Shown here: positions 18,458-29,887 of the stretch, piece after piece
How the letters are laid out: each line of letters starts with the position of its first letter
Position numbering within the stretch: the stretch's first letter is position 1
Source of the DNA: Curvularia sp. ZM96
Lineage: Eukaryota; Ascomycota; Dothideomycetes; Pleosporales; Pleosporaceae
Reading direction: 5' to 3'
Length of the DNA: 64,000 nucleotides
Assembly (NCBI GenBank): GCA_022457065.1
Contig: JAJGBQ010000006.1
Coordinates: 1,984,001-2,048,000 of the forward strand
Translations under genes and position numbers: made by a program
The notes under the pieces: model-generated
What the model was told of the DNA's origin: nothing
Database searches by the model: none
The model's input: the letters and a program-made list of their open reading frames with translations, nothing else

Positions 18458-21400
18458 GAGGCTATTGATGGGTTTGTGGAAATAAAGTCCGCAAATATAG
18501 TTGGGCAACATTTGTATAATTCATTGTGACGGTGCGTGACAGACAAGTTCCGACAACGGCGTTATGAATCTGCAGATGAGTGCGACCTTGCACGTTCCAC
18601 GCTACAGGTGTTCCTGCGTAGATCGTCCGTGATCGCCTTCTCGTACGCTATGGTCGGGCCCGGTGAGTGGAGAGAGAGAATGGCTCACTCCGAAACACCG
18701 GCGCATCTCCCAGCAGCCAGGTATGAGAGATCTTTGATGCGGCGGCCGCTCCCAAAAGGGGGGTTCGGTCGAGCGGAAACGAAACCGGGTCCATCGACGG
18801 ATACACAGTTGTGACGTCCGCTCTGTTGAAATGACGCTCGCGTGATAAGAGTCTAGTATTGGCGTAGATAGAAAGTAACAGACTTATACAATAGTACTAT
18901 AACTTAGTATACTATGATACTTTATCTAAAGAATATACTACTAAAACAAACCTACAGTATATACTAGTAGTAAATGATAGTATTACTGTGCTGGTGCATA
19001 GAGTGACTAGTTAGGTGACTTATGCCACCTAACGACGTTACGTGCTTAGTATTAGATAGTATATAAGGCTTTGTTTGTAGTAGAGGAGGACGATGCTAAT
19101 AAATAAAAATACTGATAGATTACTCTTCTCCTTTATTAAGTAATAGAACAAAACTTTTAGTATATATTGTAAAGGTTGACTATAGCAGCGAGTAATAACT
19201 CTAAGAAGTGTAAAATTAATTCATGCCTTTCTATATCTATCCTTAGGCTCTTCTTATATAAGCTAGTAGAGATAACTATACGATAGAATCGCTATCTTGA
19301 CACTCTTACATTACTAGTCAAATAAAAACTTAGGAGAAATAAGATAAAGTGTAAAAAAGTTTTAAGACCAGATTTTTCATTTTGAATTTTCTAGATCTCC
19401 TTACTACGTTTAGCTTTATTAGAGTAGAAGTACTACTAGCATGCTACTACATAGGGTTTTCCGCTATACGTGGAGGGATAGTATATATGAGGCGCTATTA
19501 GTACGGCCACACGAAACTGTATTTTTGGATAAAGGCTTGACTGCTTTGTCGGAGCTTAGCGCAAGGTGAGGGGGTGCGAGAGAGTGGTGTGTTATGAGTG
19601 TTGATTTACTCTGAGAACAGTCCTTTGCTACACTGCGTCGTAGTGCGCAGTTCTATGTACGAATTTCCAAACCGCCGAATATTAATAGGCGGTGAGATTA
19701 TTTACCCATTGGACCTTAACTGCGAAGCCTATACTATATTTTTCAATAATCCTAACGCTTATAGGCAGGCTAGATAAGCACATCGCATTGTCCGGTTGTA
19801 AGCCTTTGTATTCGCGACATCAAGCGAAAGGAGCCGTCTTGCAATGAAGAGATTGGCCGTATTACATGTTTTCCAAGTCTTTTACACGTGGGCAAAAGCT
19901 GACTTTCAAGTCTACCGCACGCGCAATCTCGTACATCGTAAAACGGCGCTGAAAGGGTCGCTAGTAAGCTCGTTGAATCTCGCCCCGAGGTTGAGCCTTG
20001 ACTTGGGTTGTGATCGCTCATGTGGGGCGGAAGCTCCACCGTTTGGGCATGCGTTTCCTGACATCGGGTCGCTGTCTCGCTATTACTACCAGCTTAACCC
20101 TGTTCACCCAACGATTGGGTTGCGGACCCTATTACCCACGCTCGCCTCGAGACGAGCAGCGGGCACCGATGTTAGCGCCGTTCAACACGCCACATGGCGC
20201 GGTTCGGGGGAAGTTCGGTAGCGTGGACCCCTACTTCACTCCAGGTTGGAGAACCAACGGCTTTTTGAGGAGGCGATTCATGGCGGAGAGTCCCGATGTC
20301 AGAGGACTAGGGCAGGAGTCAGGAGCGTAGTGGTCTTGCCCAGGCTCTGGCACGTTTCGTATAGCTAGAGACCCCTTTCTTTTGTTCAAAAGAAGAGGAA
20401 AAAGGTTCGCGGAGAAAAGAAAAGCAAGCTTACGGAAAAAAGAAAATAGGGTTGCGGAGGAAAAGAAGATCGCTTGATCACTGCATAAGCTGACGGTTGA
20501 TCACTTTGAACGAACACTAGCAACCGAGAACGTGGCGGTTGATCAGTGTGCACTTGTCATGCCATGTCGTTCTCATGTACGAGCAGAGAGGACATGATAA
20601 TCTAGATCCTATATTGTACAATACTTCAAAAATATCCCTGCTTTCTGCAGCTTCCCCGGGTTGTTCATGCATCGCCAAGATGGTTTTCGGTGCAAGATAG
20701 TGTCAGTGTAATATTTACAGCTCGGCTATGCGGTATATCGAGGACGTGGCACTGCAGCCCGATAACCCCAGAATGCGAACATTCGGGTCGGATTCCAACT
20801 GGTGGGGAATGGGTACCCGTACCCATTTTCCAGCCTCACTTGGTCAGACATCGACTCCTTCCTGTGCTTCTTTGGAGATTTGGAGTAGGCATTTTACCTA
20901 CCTGTTTCGTTCTTTAACCCTGACACACAAAATGAAAACATGCAGGTCATAAACGGTTGAACGGCGAGTTCCATAGAACATCAGGACACGTCGTGGTCGG
21001 GGTGTGGCGATGTGCGGTGAACATTGCTGAGTTTGGTTGGTCGTCCCGTCCCGTCCTCAGCGGAGTTGTCCCCGACTATTGCAGGCTCATGCGCTGTGGT
21101 GAAACTAACCAAGAGATTGGGACGAACGTGCGCCTAAGTTTTGCTTGGTGTTTTTCTGCGCAGTCTCGATGGATCCTAGCAAGCACTGTTTTAAATAAAC
21201 TTTGTGTCGTTTTTAGCCCTCATGTAGTTTAGTGATTACTTCTGGTGAAGTACAGGGTCCAGTGTAAAAGATTAAAGAAGTTAGACTCCGCTAGATGTAT
21301 GCAGGGAACCCAACCATGCGGTTCCTGAAGATGGATCTAGATCTAACCGGGATATCGAGTCAAGCTTCACCAATCCCTGAGGCATAGGGTTCATCTTTAA

Positions 21401-22660
21401 TCGCCTTGGATGTTTTTTCCTTGTATGAACTTTATTGATCTCTATTCTGTGCAGATCTAGAACACGTCTTTCTGGCAAAAGGGAAGAATTGCAGTGCTAA
21501 GGAGAGTGTAGCTGAACTCTTATGCAAAGTACCAATCGGGTTGTCCAAACTTAATCTCCTGTTTCGAAAATAGAACGGCAACCCAAACTCAATAAAAGCT
21601 TTTCCAGATACACGGACGTGCTGTTATCATTATAGGATAGGATATACATGTACGTGACAAGTGGCAGCCGAGCATACCTGGGCTAATTTGACGACCATAA
21701 AATGTGCGAAAAAAAGCCACCAGGTTTCACGAAGCTATTACGTGTAAGAGCATCTTTCGGAATTTGGCGAATCTATCACAACATGATGCGAAGGAACAGC
21801 CTACTTCGTATGTACTTCGTAGTACCACAGTAGTTGCATCCTTGAAGACCCGTCGCACTATTGTCCACATTTGGTGAAGATTATCATATCATGTCTCTGC
21901 AATTGCTCTAGCGGCAAAAGCGATGAAAAATACTACCATGTTTCGTCCGAGATGAGACATAGGGCTATCCTCAACAGCACTTGCCCTGTCGGGGCACAAT
22001 GTCAGCCCTGGTGAATAACCCCGTAATGAAAGGGTGGCAAAATATCACTGATTGGCATGCGGCTTTGCACACTTTTCTCATACGCCATTGTAAGACACCG
22101 AAAAGACGAAGTTCGAGATCATAAGACTTGTTGCACTGGAAACTAAGATCGCTTATGTTCGTTGTATACCCATGAGCATAAATTCGCCTCGTCTAGACTA
22201 CCCACTTTGCCGAAGACCCTGTTCAGGTTCTTCAAACCTTAACCGTCGCTTAGCTGATCTAGAGCACTGTTCTGTCTTGCTGAAAGGAGCGTGCACAGGT
22301 CCGTTCAGCTTGATATGGCCACAAACGGGCAGATTTTAGGTAGTGAAACGGCGCGGGAGGCGGCTGTGACAGCAACGAGGAAAATCTAGTGTAACACTGC
22401 GCCTCTATTTACACCTTGTAAATAGGCACTCGGGTTGAGCCGTTGGATCTAGGGCAAGTTCAGACGAGGTTATACCGGCGAGCGTTGTGTCTGAGAGGTA
22501 TAAGTATCTCACCATTTCGTAAGTTGAGATTCACACACTCTTTCTTTCTTTACTTCCATCATCCCTACCTCCTTCAGATAAATCACTCCAGCAGTCTCTC
22601 TATTGAGAATTTTGACAGTTTCAACGTCGCGTTGGCGATATATCATTTCTTCACTCCGAG
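18458..22660. other. 4.2 kb gene-poor, partly TA-rich accessory DNA
   Basis: No convincing gene. From about 18840 to 19780 the sequence is strongly TA-rich, with many TAGTA/ACTATA words and few CpGs, as left by repeat-induced point mutation of a transposon. From about 19800 to 22600 the composition returns to normal. Open frames there (for example + 19844-20221) match nothing I know. Small structures are present: a palindrome at 20377-20394, TTGATCA three times between 20474 and 20546, and GGGTACCCGTACCC near 20813. The last few hundred bases must hold the P450 promoter. Confidence 0.5.
18840..19780. mobile_element. TA-rich, RIP-like degenerate repeat remnant
   Basis: The base composition changes sharply from the flanking gene and is dominated by A and T with abundant TpA. 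Every frame is riddled with stops, and no coding domain survives. In ascomycetes this pattern usually marks a transposon copy mutated by RIP. I cannot name the element, and I see no terminal repeats or target-site duplication, so the borders are approximate. Confidence 0.45.
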
Positions 22661-24277
22661 ATGTTGGACACCGCCATCCAAAGTGTTTCTCCAGGGAACA
22701 CAATACTGGCAGTAATAGTTTCTCTTGCTGTTTATCAAGCGGTAAAGATGATATACTACGCCAACATGCATACTCTACGAAGGGTACCTGGGCCCTGGAT
22801 AAGTTCAGCAACTACCCTCTGGATTCGGTGGCAGAGATGGCACGGCCGGCTCTCCCTAGAAGCCGACAAACTCATGGCGAAATACGGTCCAATCGTTAGA
22901 ATTGCTCCGAACCTAGTGATTCTGAACGACCCTGAGGCTGTGGAGAAAGTTTTTATTAGAAAAGACTTGGATACATCGCCCACGTCAATCCGCGCTCTCC
23001 GCGTCGGCGGCCATGACTGGACCGTCACATATCCCCAGCACGACATTGCGCGGCAACGAAGACATCCCGTCATGATCGCGACGACGACTAAAAATCTCAA
23101 GGCATCACATAACACCTTTGTCAACATCATCGAAGGCATGGTGCGGGATCTCGCAGTGTCAGACGGCAAAAAATCCGAAGACATCGTTCACCACCTCCGC
23201 ATCTGCACACTTAAGAACTCTCAAATCATCATGGGCGGCTCAGCCGTCGACCTCGATACTAGCGACTTCCCGCGCGTAGTCGGCGAGTACAACTTCCTCG
23301 TCGTGTGGCGCCTGTGCCTCCCCTCTTGGCTCTTCGAATGGCTTCAATACGTCCCCATCTTCCCACACGCCCGCTTCCGGGTACAATCCAGCGACAAACT
23401 CTTCGAGCTTGGCTCGAACCTCTGTCTCCAAGCCGCTAAGACGCAATCTGAATCCATCCAAGACACCAACGTGCACGGACTGTTCACGGACGATACCGCA
23501 AAGTACCCCACACAGTCATGGACAAGCCCGGAACTTGGTGCGGAAATGGCAGGTCAGGTTCTTGCGGCTACGGAGACGACCTCGTCAGCATTGGCGTTTA
23601 TCTACTATGAGTTGGCCAAGAACCAGCAGCTGCAGAAGGAGCTGTACAAGGAAGTCATCGCACATGAGGGTTACGAGGAGCTGGACTCCTTGAAGCTGCT
23701 TGACGCTTGTATCAAAGAGGGCCTGCGGTTCCGACCTCCCGTCGCACTGACTGGAAGTCGCATGGTGCCCAAGGGTGGACTAGACGTACTGGGCTACTAC
23801 CTCCCAGCCGGCACTGTGTTAACGACACAGTCTCTCTCTATGAGCCGCCAGCGACCCGATCTCTTCCCCGACTTTGACTCGTACAACCCAATGCGCTGGA
23901 TGGACGAAGATGACGAGTACAGTGCTGAGAGGCGGCGTCTTGTCGTGCCATTTGGCGTCGGCGCGAGAAGGTGTCCTGGAGGCAACATGGCGACATACCA
24001 GATGCGACTTATTCTTTTGGCGACGGTAAGGGCTTTCAAGATCACGTTGGCGCCCGAGACGACGCCCCAGGCTATGGAGCCGTTTGAGGCGAACGGGTAC
24101 CGGTCGAGGCATGATCGGTGTGATTTGATATTTACGCCACATAAGGTGTGGGCGATGGAGTTTCGCAATGATCTGGTATATTTCTTATGTCTTTGTGTTA
24201 TTAGACTAGCCCTGCTTTTTATCATAGCGAATTCAAGCTTCAACTTTTTGATACCAATCCTTTGTGCTCAAATTTGA
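22661..24277 (+). CDS. Cytochrome P450 monooxygenase, membrane-anchored
   Basis: An intronless frame of up to 538 aa, a normal size for a fungal microsomal P450. It opens with a membrane anchor (ILAVIVSLAVYQAVKMIYY) and the RRVPGPW hinge. The I-helix shows AGQVLAATETTSS near residue 304, the K-helix ExxR is KEGLR near 352, a PxRW motif is NPMRW, and the heme loop is FGVGARRCPGG with its Cys near 437. The haem-thiolate enzyme would sit on the ER and use NADPH-P450 reductase. The substrate is unknown; fungal relatives are often secondary-metabolite tailoring or detoxifying enzymes. The last 40 residues are oddly hydrophobic. A possible intron, GTATAT at 24176 to ATAG at 24227, would replace them with a short polar end, so the 3' end is uncertain. 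The gene stands alone between gene-poor stretches, with an MFS transporter downstream. Confidence 0.95.
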   Translation: MLDTAIQSVSPGNTILAVIVSLAVYQAVKMIYYANMHTLRRVPGPWISSATTLWIRWQRWHGRLSLEADKLMAKYGPIVRIAPNLVILNDPEAVEKVFIRKDLDTSPTSIRALRVGGHDWTVTYPQHDIARQRRHPVMIATTTKNLKASHNTFVNIIEGMVRDLAVSDGKKSEDIVHHLRICTLKNSQIIMGGSAVDLDTSDFPRVVGEYNFLVVWRLCLPSWLFEWLQYVPIFPHARFRVQSSDKLFELGSNLCLQAAKTQSESIQDTNVHGLFTDDTAKYPTQSWTSPELGAEMAGQVLAATETTSSALAFIYYELAKNQQLQKELYKEVIAHEGYEELDSLKLLDACIKEGLRFRPPVALTGSRMVPKGGLDVLGYYLPAGTVLTTQSLSMSRQRPDLFPDFDSYNPMRWMDEDDEYSAERRRLVVPFGVGARRCPGGNMATYQMRLILLATVRAFKITLAPETTPQAMEPFEANGYRSRHDRCDLIFTPHKVWAMEFRNDLVYFLCLCVIRLALLFIIANSSFNFLIPILCAQI

Positions 24278-26586
24278 TTTAGAAAGTGCATATGTATTTT
24301 TTCTCTTTGATAGCGTAAACAGGACTTTTATTTCAAGGATGACTTAACGATAGCCGTGTTGAAAGGTACATTTTGTGGATGCATACAATGGCATTGCACC
24401 ATCGTCTTTTTACACTTTAACAAGAGGAAGCCTTGGTACAGATCGGTCCCTGCATAAACTCATAATATTCCGGTATCAGATATTAGAAGTCGATGCCGAT
24501 TAATTTTATTCTTAGGCCAGCGATTTGGATACAACACTTAAAAATCTCGAGAAATTGATTGATATTGGTTTAGAGTTAGAAACTAGTTATAGGAGTTTAT
24601 AGACATATATAGCCTTCATTAGGTACACCAAGTATGAGTTTTAGTCTAGATCCGTGTATCTCTATATTAACATTTGTCTTTGCTGAACGGGGGCTGAATT
24701 CAACTTGAGGCTACGATTCATACAATTGAATACCTTTGCACGCAAACAGAAGCTTGTCTGTAATACATTTAGTTTGACTTAATAAATGAAGAATCTGGCA
24801 CATCATATAGTGTCGAGCATGAATATCAAGAGACTTTTTTGTCATCCCAAGTACAACAACGTTGATATTGCACTTCACTATGTACTCGTTCATGGCAACG
24901 CGGATATGCCGGTATCTTGCTCGGCATCACTCGACATTTCATCATCTCCAGCGTGATCCGCGGACGAAAACTGAATGCAAACCCCCGATTACGACAACTA
25001 ATGAGTGGAGACTCTGAAAGACCCCTATCGGTCGACAGGGAAAGTCGGATATCCCACCACAAGCGGGCTAACTCACCAAAAGGCACAGTCTTCACTTAGA
25101 GATATTTCCTCCACCACCACCATATGTTCTTAGCTAGAAAAATTACTAAATAAGTTTGTATATCTTAAGTTTTATTTTACTATGTAGATTTAAGATATTG
25201 TATATGCCACGTAGTTCTAGAGGTGTGCAAAGCTTCAAGCGGGCTTTGTAACCGTTAGCGCTAGCACATTTAACCCCGACTTTCCCGATCGACCGAAAGG
25301 ACCCATTGATATTAAAACGAGGCTCTGCATACGTCAATGCATCTGATCAAGCTCAAGGATGGATGCGCGTCGGACAGTCGACGGCGCTAGGCAAAGAGCA
25401 GGTTAGCGTGACATCAGAAGATCCCGAATGACGGCAGTTTTAAGTTATGCGGGGAAGAAGAGCCCGGACGATGCTGAAATGGAAGAGTTTGCGAAAGACA
25501 GTCCGGTGACACGTTAGGATCGCCGTAGCATTTAGTCTTGTCTGTATCCTTGGAAAGTGCTGTTGCTGTGTAGTAGTAGAGTAAAGTGACTCGAAAGCCA
25601 CATGTGTTCGTTGCAGCTGTAAACAAAGGAGATGAGCCGAATGCTTGTCTGAAATGCCTGGACCATTTGGTTGCGAGAAAATTTGATATGAAGAATAGGA
25701 GAAGAAGGCTTGTGTTGTAGTCAGGTCCGATACGGTCCGAAAGAGGCTTGTTAGAGTTCTCAGGAGTGAAGACAATAGACGGCTTGCCAAGCTTTCCGTG
25801 GTCCGGTTTTGTGATGCAATGCGATTATTTCATGAACAAAGAACCCCTTGGTTGTGTCACTCTGCTTCCGACCTTTATGCGCTGCAAGCAGGACTTGTAA
25901 GAATTTGACACTCGAACCCGCAGATTCGTATCACGTCGGCTCGAGTAGTAATCCCATCTTGATCGTGCTCAAGTCAGTAAATCATTCACGACTCAGGAGC
26001 CAGCTAATGGCCCGAGATAGATCCGCGGTATTAGTATGTCCAGTAACTCGATACGGCCATTGTCGAAGTTACCCCGCAATCCTCCTGCAAATCCGTATGA
26101 TATTGGCACACGAGTCCAGCGAATGCCACGAATAAGGCGTCCTCCCTCAATCTCGGCAACAGCGGAGCGAGGCGCCTGGCTGTTTTGTGCGATACACGAT
26201 TCCACTGCTAGCGCCAAATGCGGACGCAGGTCCGTCGAAACCAATCGGCCCTTTTCCTCGTTGTAGAGCCCATTATTAGCACACGACCTCTCACACGAAA
26301 TGTGCCCTACAAGGTGCAGGGATTTTGCCATCTTTCGGAATTGGACGCAGCGACGCGTGTGCCGATAAGGAAAGTACGGATAAACATGGCTTCTGCACCT
26401 GCATCTCAGCATTTTGTAATCAGATACATCGCCGTTTACTACTAGCAGCGGACCCTGCCATGATATCGCTGCTAGCGTTTCTTGGGAGATTGGCATCAAC
26501 AGCAACCAGGGGATTCTGCTAAGTTGGAAGAACAAGTCTCTCGCTGGAAGAGAGCACGTAGCCCGCCCCGCGAATTGTGGATCACC
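24278..26586. other. Intergenic, partly AT-rich, between P450 and MFS genes
   Basis: About 2.3 kb. The parts at about 24470-24880 and 25130-25330 are AT-rich and free of long frames. A minus-strand open frame at 25993-26691 overlaps the start of the MFS gene and lacks any recognised domain. I see no gene I can support. Confidence 0.5.
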
Positions 26587-28421
26587 ATGGACGACCTCTC
26601 GCGCGCACACACTTACGACACAATGCATAAGGATGGTATCCTCGCGGAAGACGCCGAATACGATACTGCGGTATCTGGCGCATCCCATCACAGAGCTGGC
26701 TCTGCAAGAGGGGAAGCCATCGATTTACACCCAGAGGGCGAGTCGCGCCGGCGGTGGCACAAGAGCTTTGGAACTCGCCACAGGAGACGGAGTTCTAACC
26801 ATGGACGTTACAAAGTGTACAAGAGGCGATGGTTCGGGCTGGCGCAACTGGTGCTACTGAACATTGTTGTCAGTTGGGATGTAAGTCGATTGAACGTTTT
26901 TATCTTCCGCCGTCGTTTCTACGAAGTGTCCAAAAGATGGAGAGATACCTCGGATCGGGATCCTATGATTTGAAAAACCGGATAACCAGCGCTGTCGCGA
27001 ATGCTTTTTTAGCTGTGCTGGCTGGAAGAAGCTGAAATGAATTAAACTGTACGATGTACACAGCTGAACTGACACCAAATACAGTGGTTAACATTTGCGC
27101 CCATATCCACCACCTCGGCACTCTACTTCGATGTACCCGAGACAACCATCAACTGGCTTGCTATTGGCTTCCTCCTCTCATTTGCCGTCTCTTCTCCTTT
27201 GGTCATCTACGTCTTGCACCGGGGCCCTAAACCGTCTATCATCGCAGCTTCCGTTCTTCTCCTGATAGGGAACTGGGTTAGATATGCAGGCACGGCGGCA
27301 AATGGAGGCAAGATTGAAGTCGTCATGGTGGGCCAGATTATGACGGGACTGGCGCAGCCCTTTGTGCTGGCGGCGCCGACGAGGTACAGCGACATGTGGT
27401 TTACCGAGAGGGGGCGCATTGGAGCGACGGCGTTGGCAAGCATGGCGAATCCTCTTGGTGGTGCTGTAAGTTCTATCCATCTTTCAATCTTGTCAGAAAA
27501 CGGGGGAAACAACAACTAACCACCCGCTAGATCGCATCACTCGTAAACCCGTCCTTTGGCTCCGTGCCCACCACGGTCCTAATCGTATCCATCATCGCAT
27601 CCGTAGCCTGCATCCCGTCACTCTTCATTCCTGCAGCGCCCCCAACCCCACCATCAGCCTCATGCACCATAGCCAAACCACCAATCCTTCATTCCATTCG
27701 TATCATGATGCGCAACCCCTCCTTCTACATCGTCTTCCTCACCTTCGGCGCCTACGTCGGCCTCTTCAACTCCACCTCTAGCCTCCTAAACCAGATCCTC
27801 TATCCCTACGGCTACTCAGAAGACGAAGCCGGCATCTGCGGCGCCGTCCTCATTCTAACCGGCCTTGTCGCGTGCGCCATCATAAGCCCCATCATCGACC
27901 GCACACACGCCTACCTCACCGGCATCAAGATCCTATGTCCCCTGTTAGGCCTATCCTATCTCGCCATGATCTGGGCACCGCAGACACGCACAATCGCCGC
28001 ACCCTACGTCATCAGCGCCATACTCGGTGCCTCGTCCTTTTCCTTGCTCCCCATTGCACTAGAGTTCCTAGTTGAAATCACCTTTCCTGCTAGCCCCGAA
28101 GTCAGCTCCACCATCTGCTGGGTCAGCGGACAGATCATGGGCGCCATCTTCATCATTATCATGGACGCGCTAAAGGACTCGCGGTATGTGGATTTGGAGC
28201 TCGTGCGGAGAATAGGGAGGGGCGTCGAGGCTGGCGGCGATACTAGGCCCCCGGGAAACATGTACTATTCGCTTGTTTTCCAGGCGGTGGTGGCGCTGGC
28301 GATTTTGCCGCTGCCGCTTGCGTTGGGTATCAAGAGACTGGGACTTGAGACGAGGCGCGGGAGGTTGATGAGGGATGCGGATGAGCAGGAGGTGGGGGTG
28401 GTGGAGGGTGTGGGTGCGTAG
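26587..28421 (+). CDS. MFS transporter of the FLVCR/SLC49 type
   Basis: Three exons, 26587-26880, 27085-27465 and 27531-28421, encode about 521 aa; both joints are in phase 0. After a polar N-terminal tail of about 75 residues comes YKRRWFGLAQLVLLNIVVSW, joined across the intron to WLTFAPIS...TTINWLAIGF, the typical first two helices of the FLVCR group. About twelve hydrophobic segments follow, with MWFTERGRIGATAL before intron 2 and SGQIMGAIFIIIMDAL near the end. Mammalian FLVCRs are tied to heme and choline transport; fungal members are mostly uncharacterised, so the substrate is open. Intron 1 (204 nt, GTAAGT...ATACAG) is much longer than the other introns here. The nearest upstream gene is the P450, 2.3 kb away, so a joint role is possible but weakly supported. 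Confidence 0.92.
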
Positions 28422-28935
28422 GGAATTGAAGGCGAGATTTTGCGATTTGAGGGGGAGGTGGGGAATTAACTTACATTCTCGATCGTGATGATTATATACT
28501 TCAACTGCGATAACGTCTTCATATAGCTATAAACTCTAGAATTTTCATGCTGTGGGACCTTGGATGTGTCGGGCGGGCATCTTATGATCGGAGGTTCATT
28601 GTGGCTACAGACGGAAAATAAGCATCGGATTTCGTCGTGTCCCAATTTTCTCGTCGTCTCTCTAGTCGATATACCTCATCTATAGCCAAGCATACAAGGT
28701 AGATCTGCAGTAAGATTTGGTCGTCCATTTTCATAATCACTAGTGATTCATCTGCAGTGCGTGAGGTTCAGGCTCAAGGGAGAGGTAGAAGTACAGTGAT
28801 ATTTCTAAACATGACTTTGGTATTTACAGTCATCCATAACGGTCTTGATCGTTTGCACGCAACCCGAATAGCTGACCCTAATGATGCCACTATCTATACG
28901 CTGGTATAGGAAAAGTGAGAGGGTAGATCGGGTTT
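28422..28935. other. Convergent intergenic region, MFS and QCR6 3' ends
   Basis: About 510 bp between two convergent stop codons. It holds both 3' UTRs, and I see nothing else in it. Confidence 0.6.
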
Positions 28936-29619
28936 TTACTTGAGCTGAGCAAAGAGCTTGGGGGCAGCGCATTGGGTTGCGCAGTGAGCGAGATGGAAGA
29001 CTGGGGGAACATGTTAGCTTGTTGCCGAGGAAAGTAGAAGCTGGGGTTTTGGGTGGTGACGTACACTCCTCGACGCAGTCCTCCTCGGCCTTGCCTGTAC
29101 TCTCAATCTGGCCTGTTACTCGTTGGGCACACTCGTCGTAGTGGTGCTTGGGGCCGTGGCATTCCTTGGATTCAGCGCATTCTGTGATGAACGGTTAGCC
29201 AACTGTCTTTCTCTAGATCCCATCGAGTAATGCATCGGGCCCGGGCAAGTCCCCGTGAATGCCCATCCATGAACGCTCGATCCAGACTAATTCTGGAAAG
29301 TGGTTGATTCCCCTCGCATTCTGCGACCTGTTCTGCGTGTCCAGAATCACTCACCCTTCTCAAGCACGTCCTTTGGGTCCTGCTCCTCTTCCTCTTCCTC
29401 CTCCTCCTCTGGCTCCTCAGAGGGCTTGTGTCCCTGCTCTCCCGAGTCGCCACCCGACTTTGCGTCCTGCTTGTTGACATCGGCCTCCTCGCCGCTCTCC
29501 TCGTCGGTGCCGGAAGCGGGCGACTTGGTGCTGGTGCCACCTTGGACGGGGTGCTCGGCGTCGGCCGAAGGGTGGGAGAAGGTCTCCCAAACGTCGGTGA
29601 AGAAGTCGGTGATACCCAT
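28936..29619 (-). CDS. QCR6: Cytochrome bc1 complex hinge protein (subunit 6)
   Basis: Three exons on the minus strand, 29619-29355, 29181-29065 and 29000-28936, splice to a protein of 148 aa. It starts MGITDFFTDVWETF, has a long acidic middle ending in an EEP-E9 run and DPKDVLEK, and ends with the UCR hinge domain. The hinge has the paired cysteines AESKEC, YDEC, EDCVEE and AHCATQC that form the two-disulfide hairpin, finishing KLFAQLK. Qcr6 sits on the intermembrane-space side of complex III and helps cytochrome c1 meet cytochrome c. The donor and acceptor sites (GTGAGT/CACAG and GTACGT/CCCAG) split codons cleanly, which confirms the model. It lies tail-to-tail with the MFS gene and upstream of two more conserved genes. 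Confidence 0.95.
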
Positions 29620-29887
29620 TGTGAATGCTCCGGGGCAATTGGGGGTCCTCGAGTTGGGATGCGGGTGGTGCGGAGGGTTGGAGATGATGAATTGACAAGA
29701 GCTTGAATCGTTGTTCTCAACCCGGGATCGCGAAAATGGACAGTGCACGGACCCCGTCTTTGGGGTTAGCGGGCGTCATCTGATTGCAAGCCCTCTCAGT
29801 GGCTTCTCGCATCATGCTGCCATAATATTTCTTGGGTAGTCTTGTAGCCCTCATCTCGAAAGCTATGGAATGCTTTATTGATATCGA

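Noticed and set aside
25900..25935. Possible tRNA T-arm on the minus strand (GGGTTCGAGT)
   Set aside because: The stem does not pair and no cloverleaf could be drawn.
25993..26691. Minus-strand frame of 232 codons upstream of the MFS gene
   Set aside because: It overlaps the start of a real gene, is rich in Cys/Arg without pattern, and matches no family I know.
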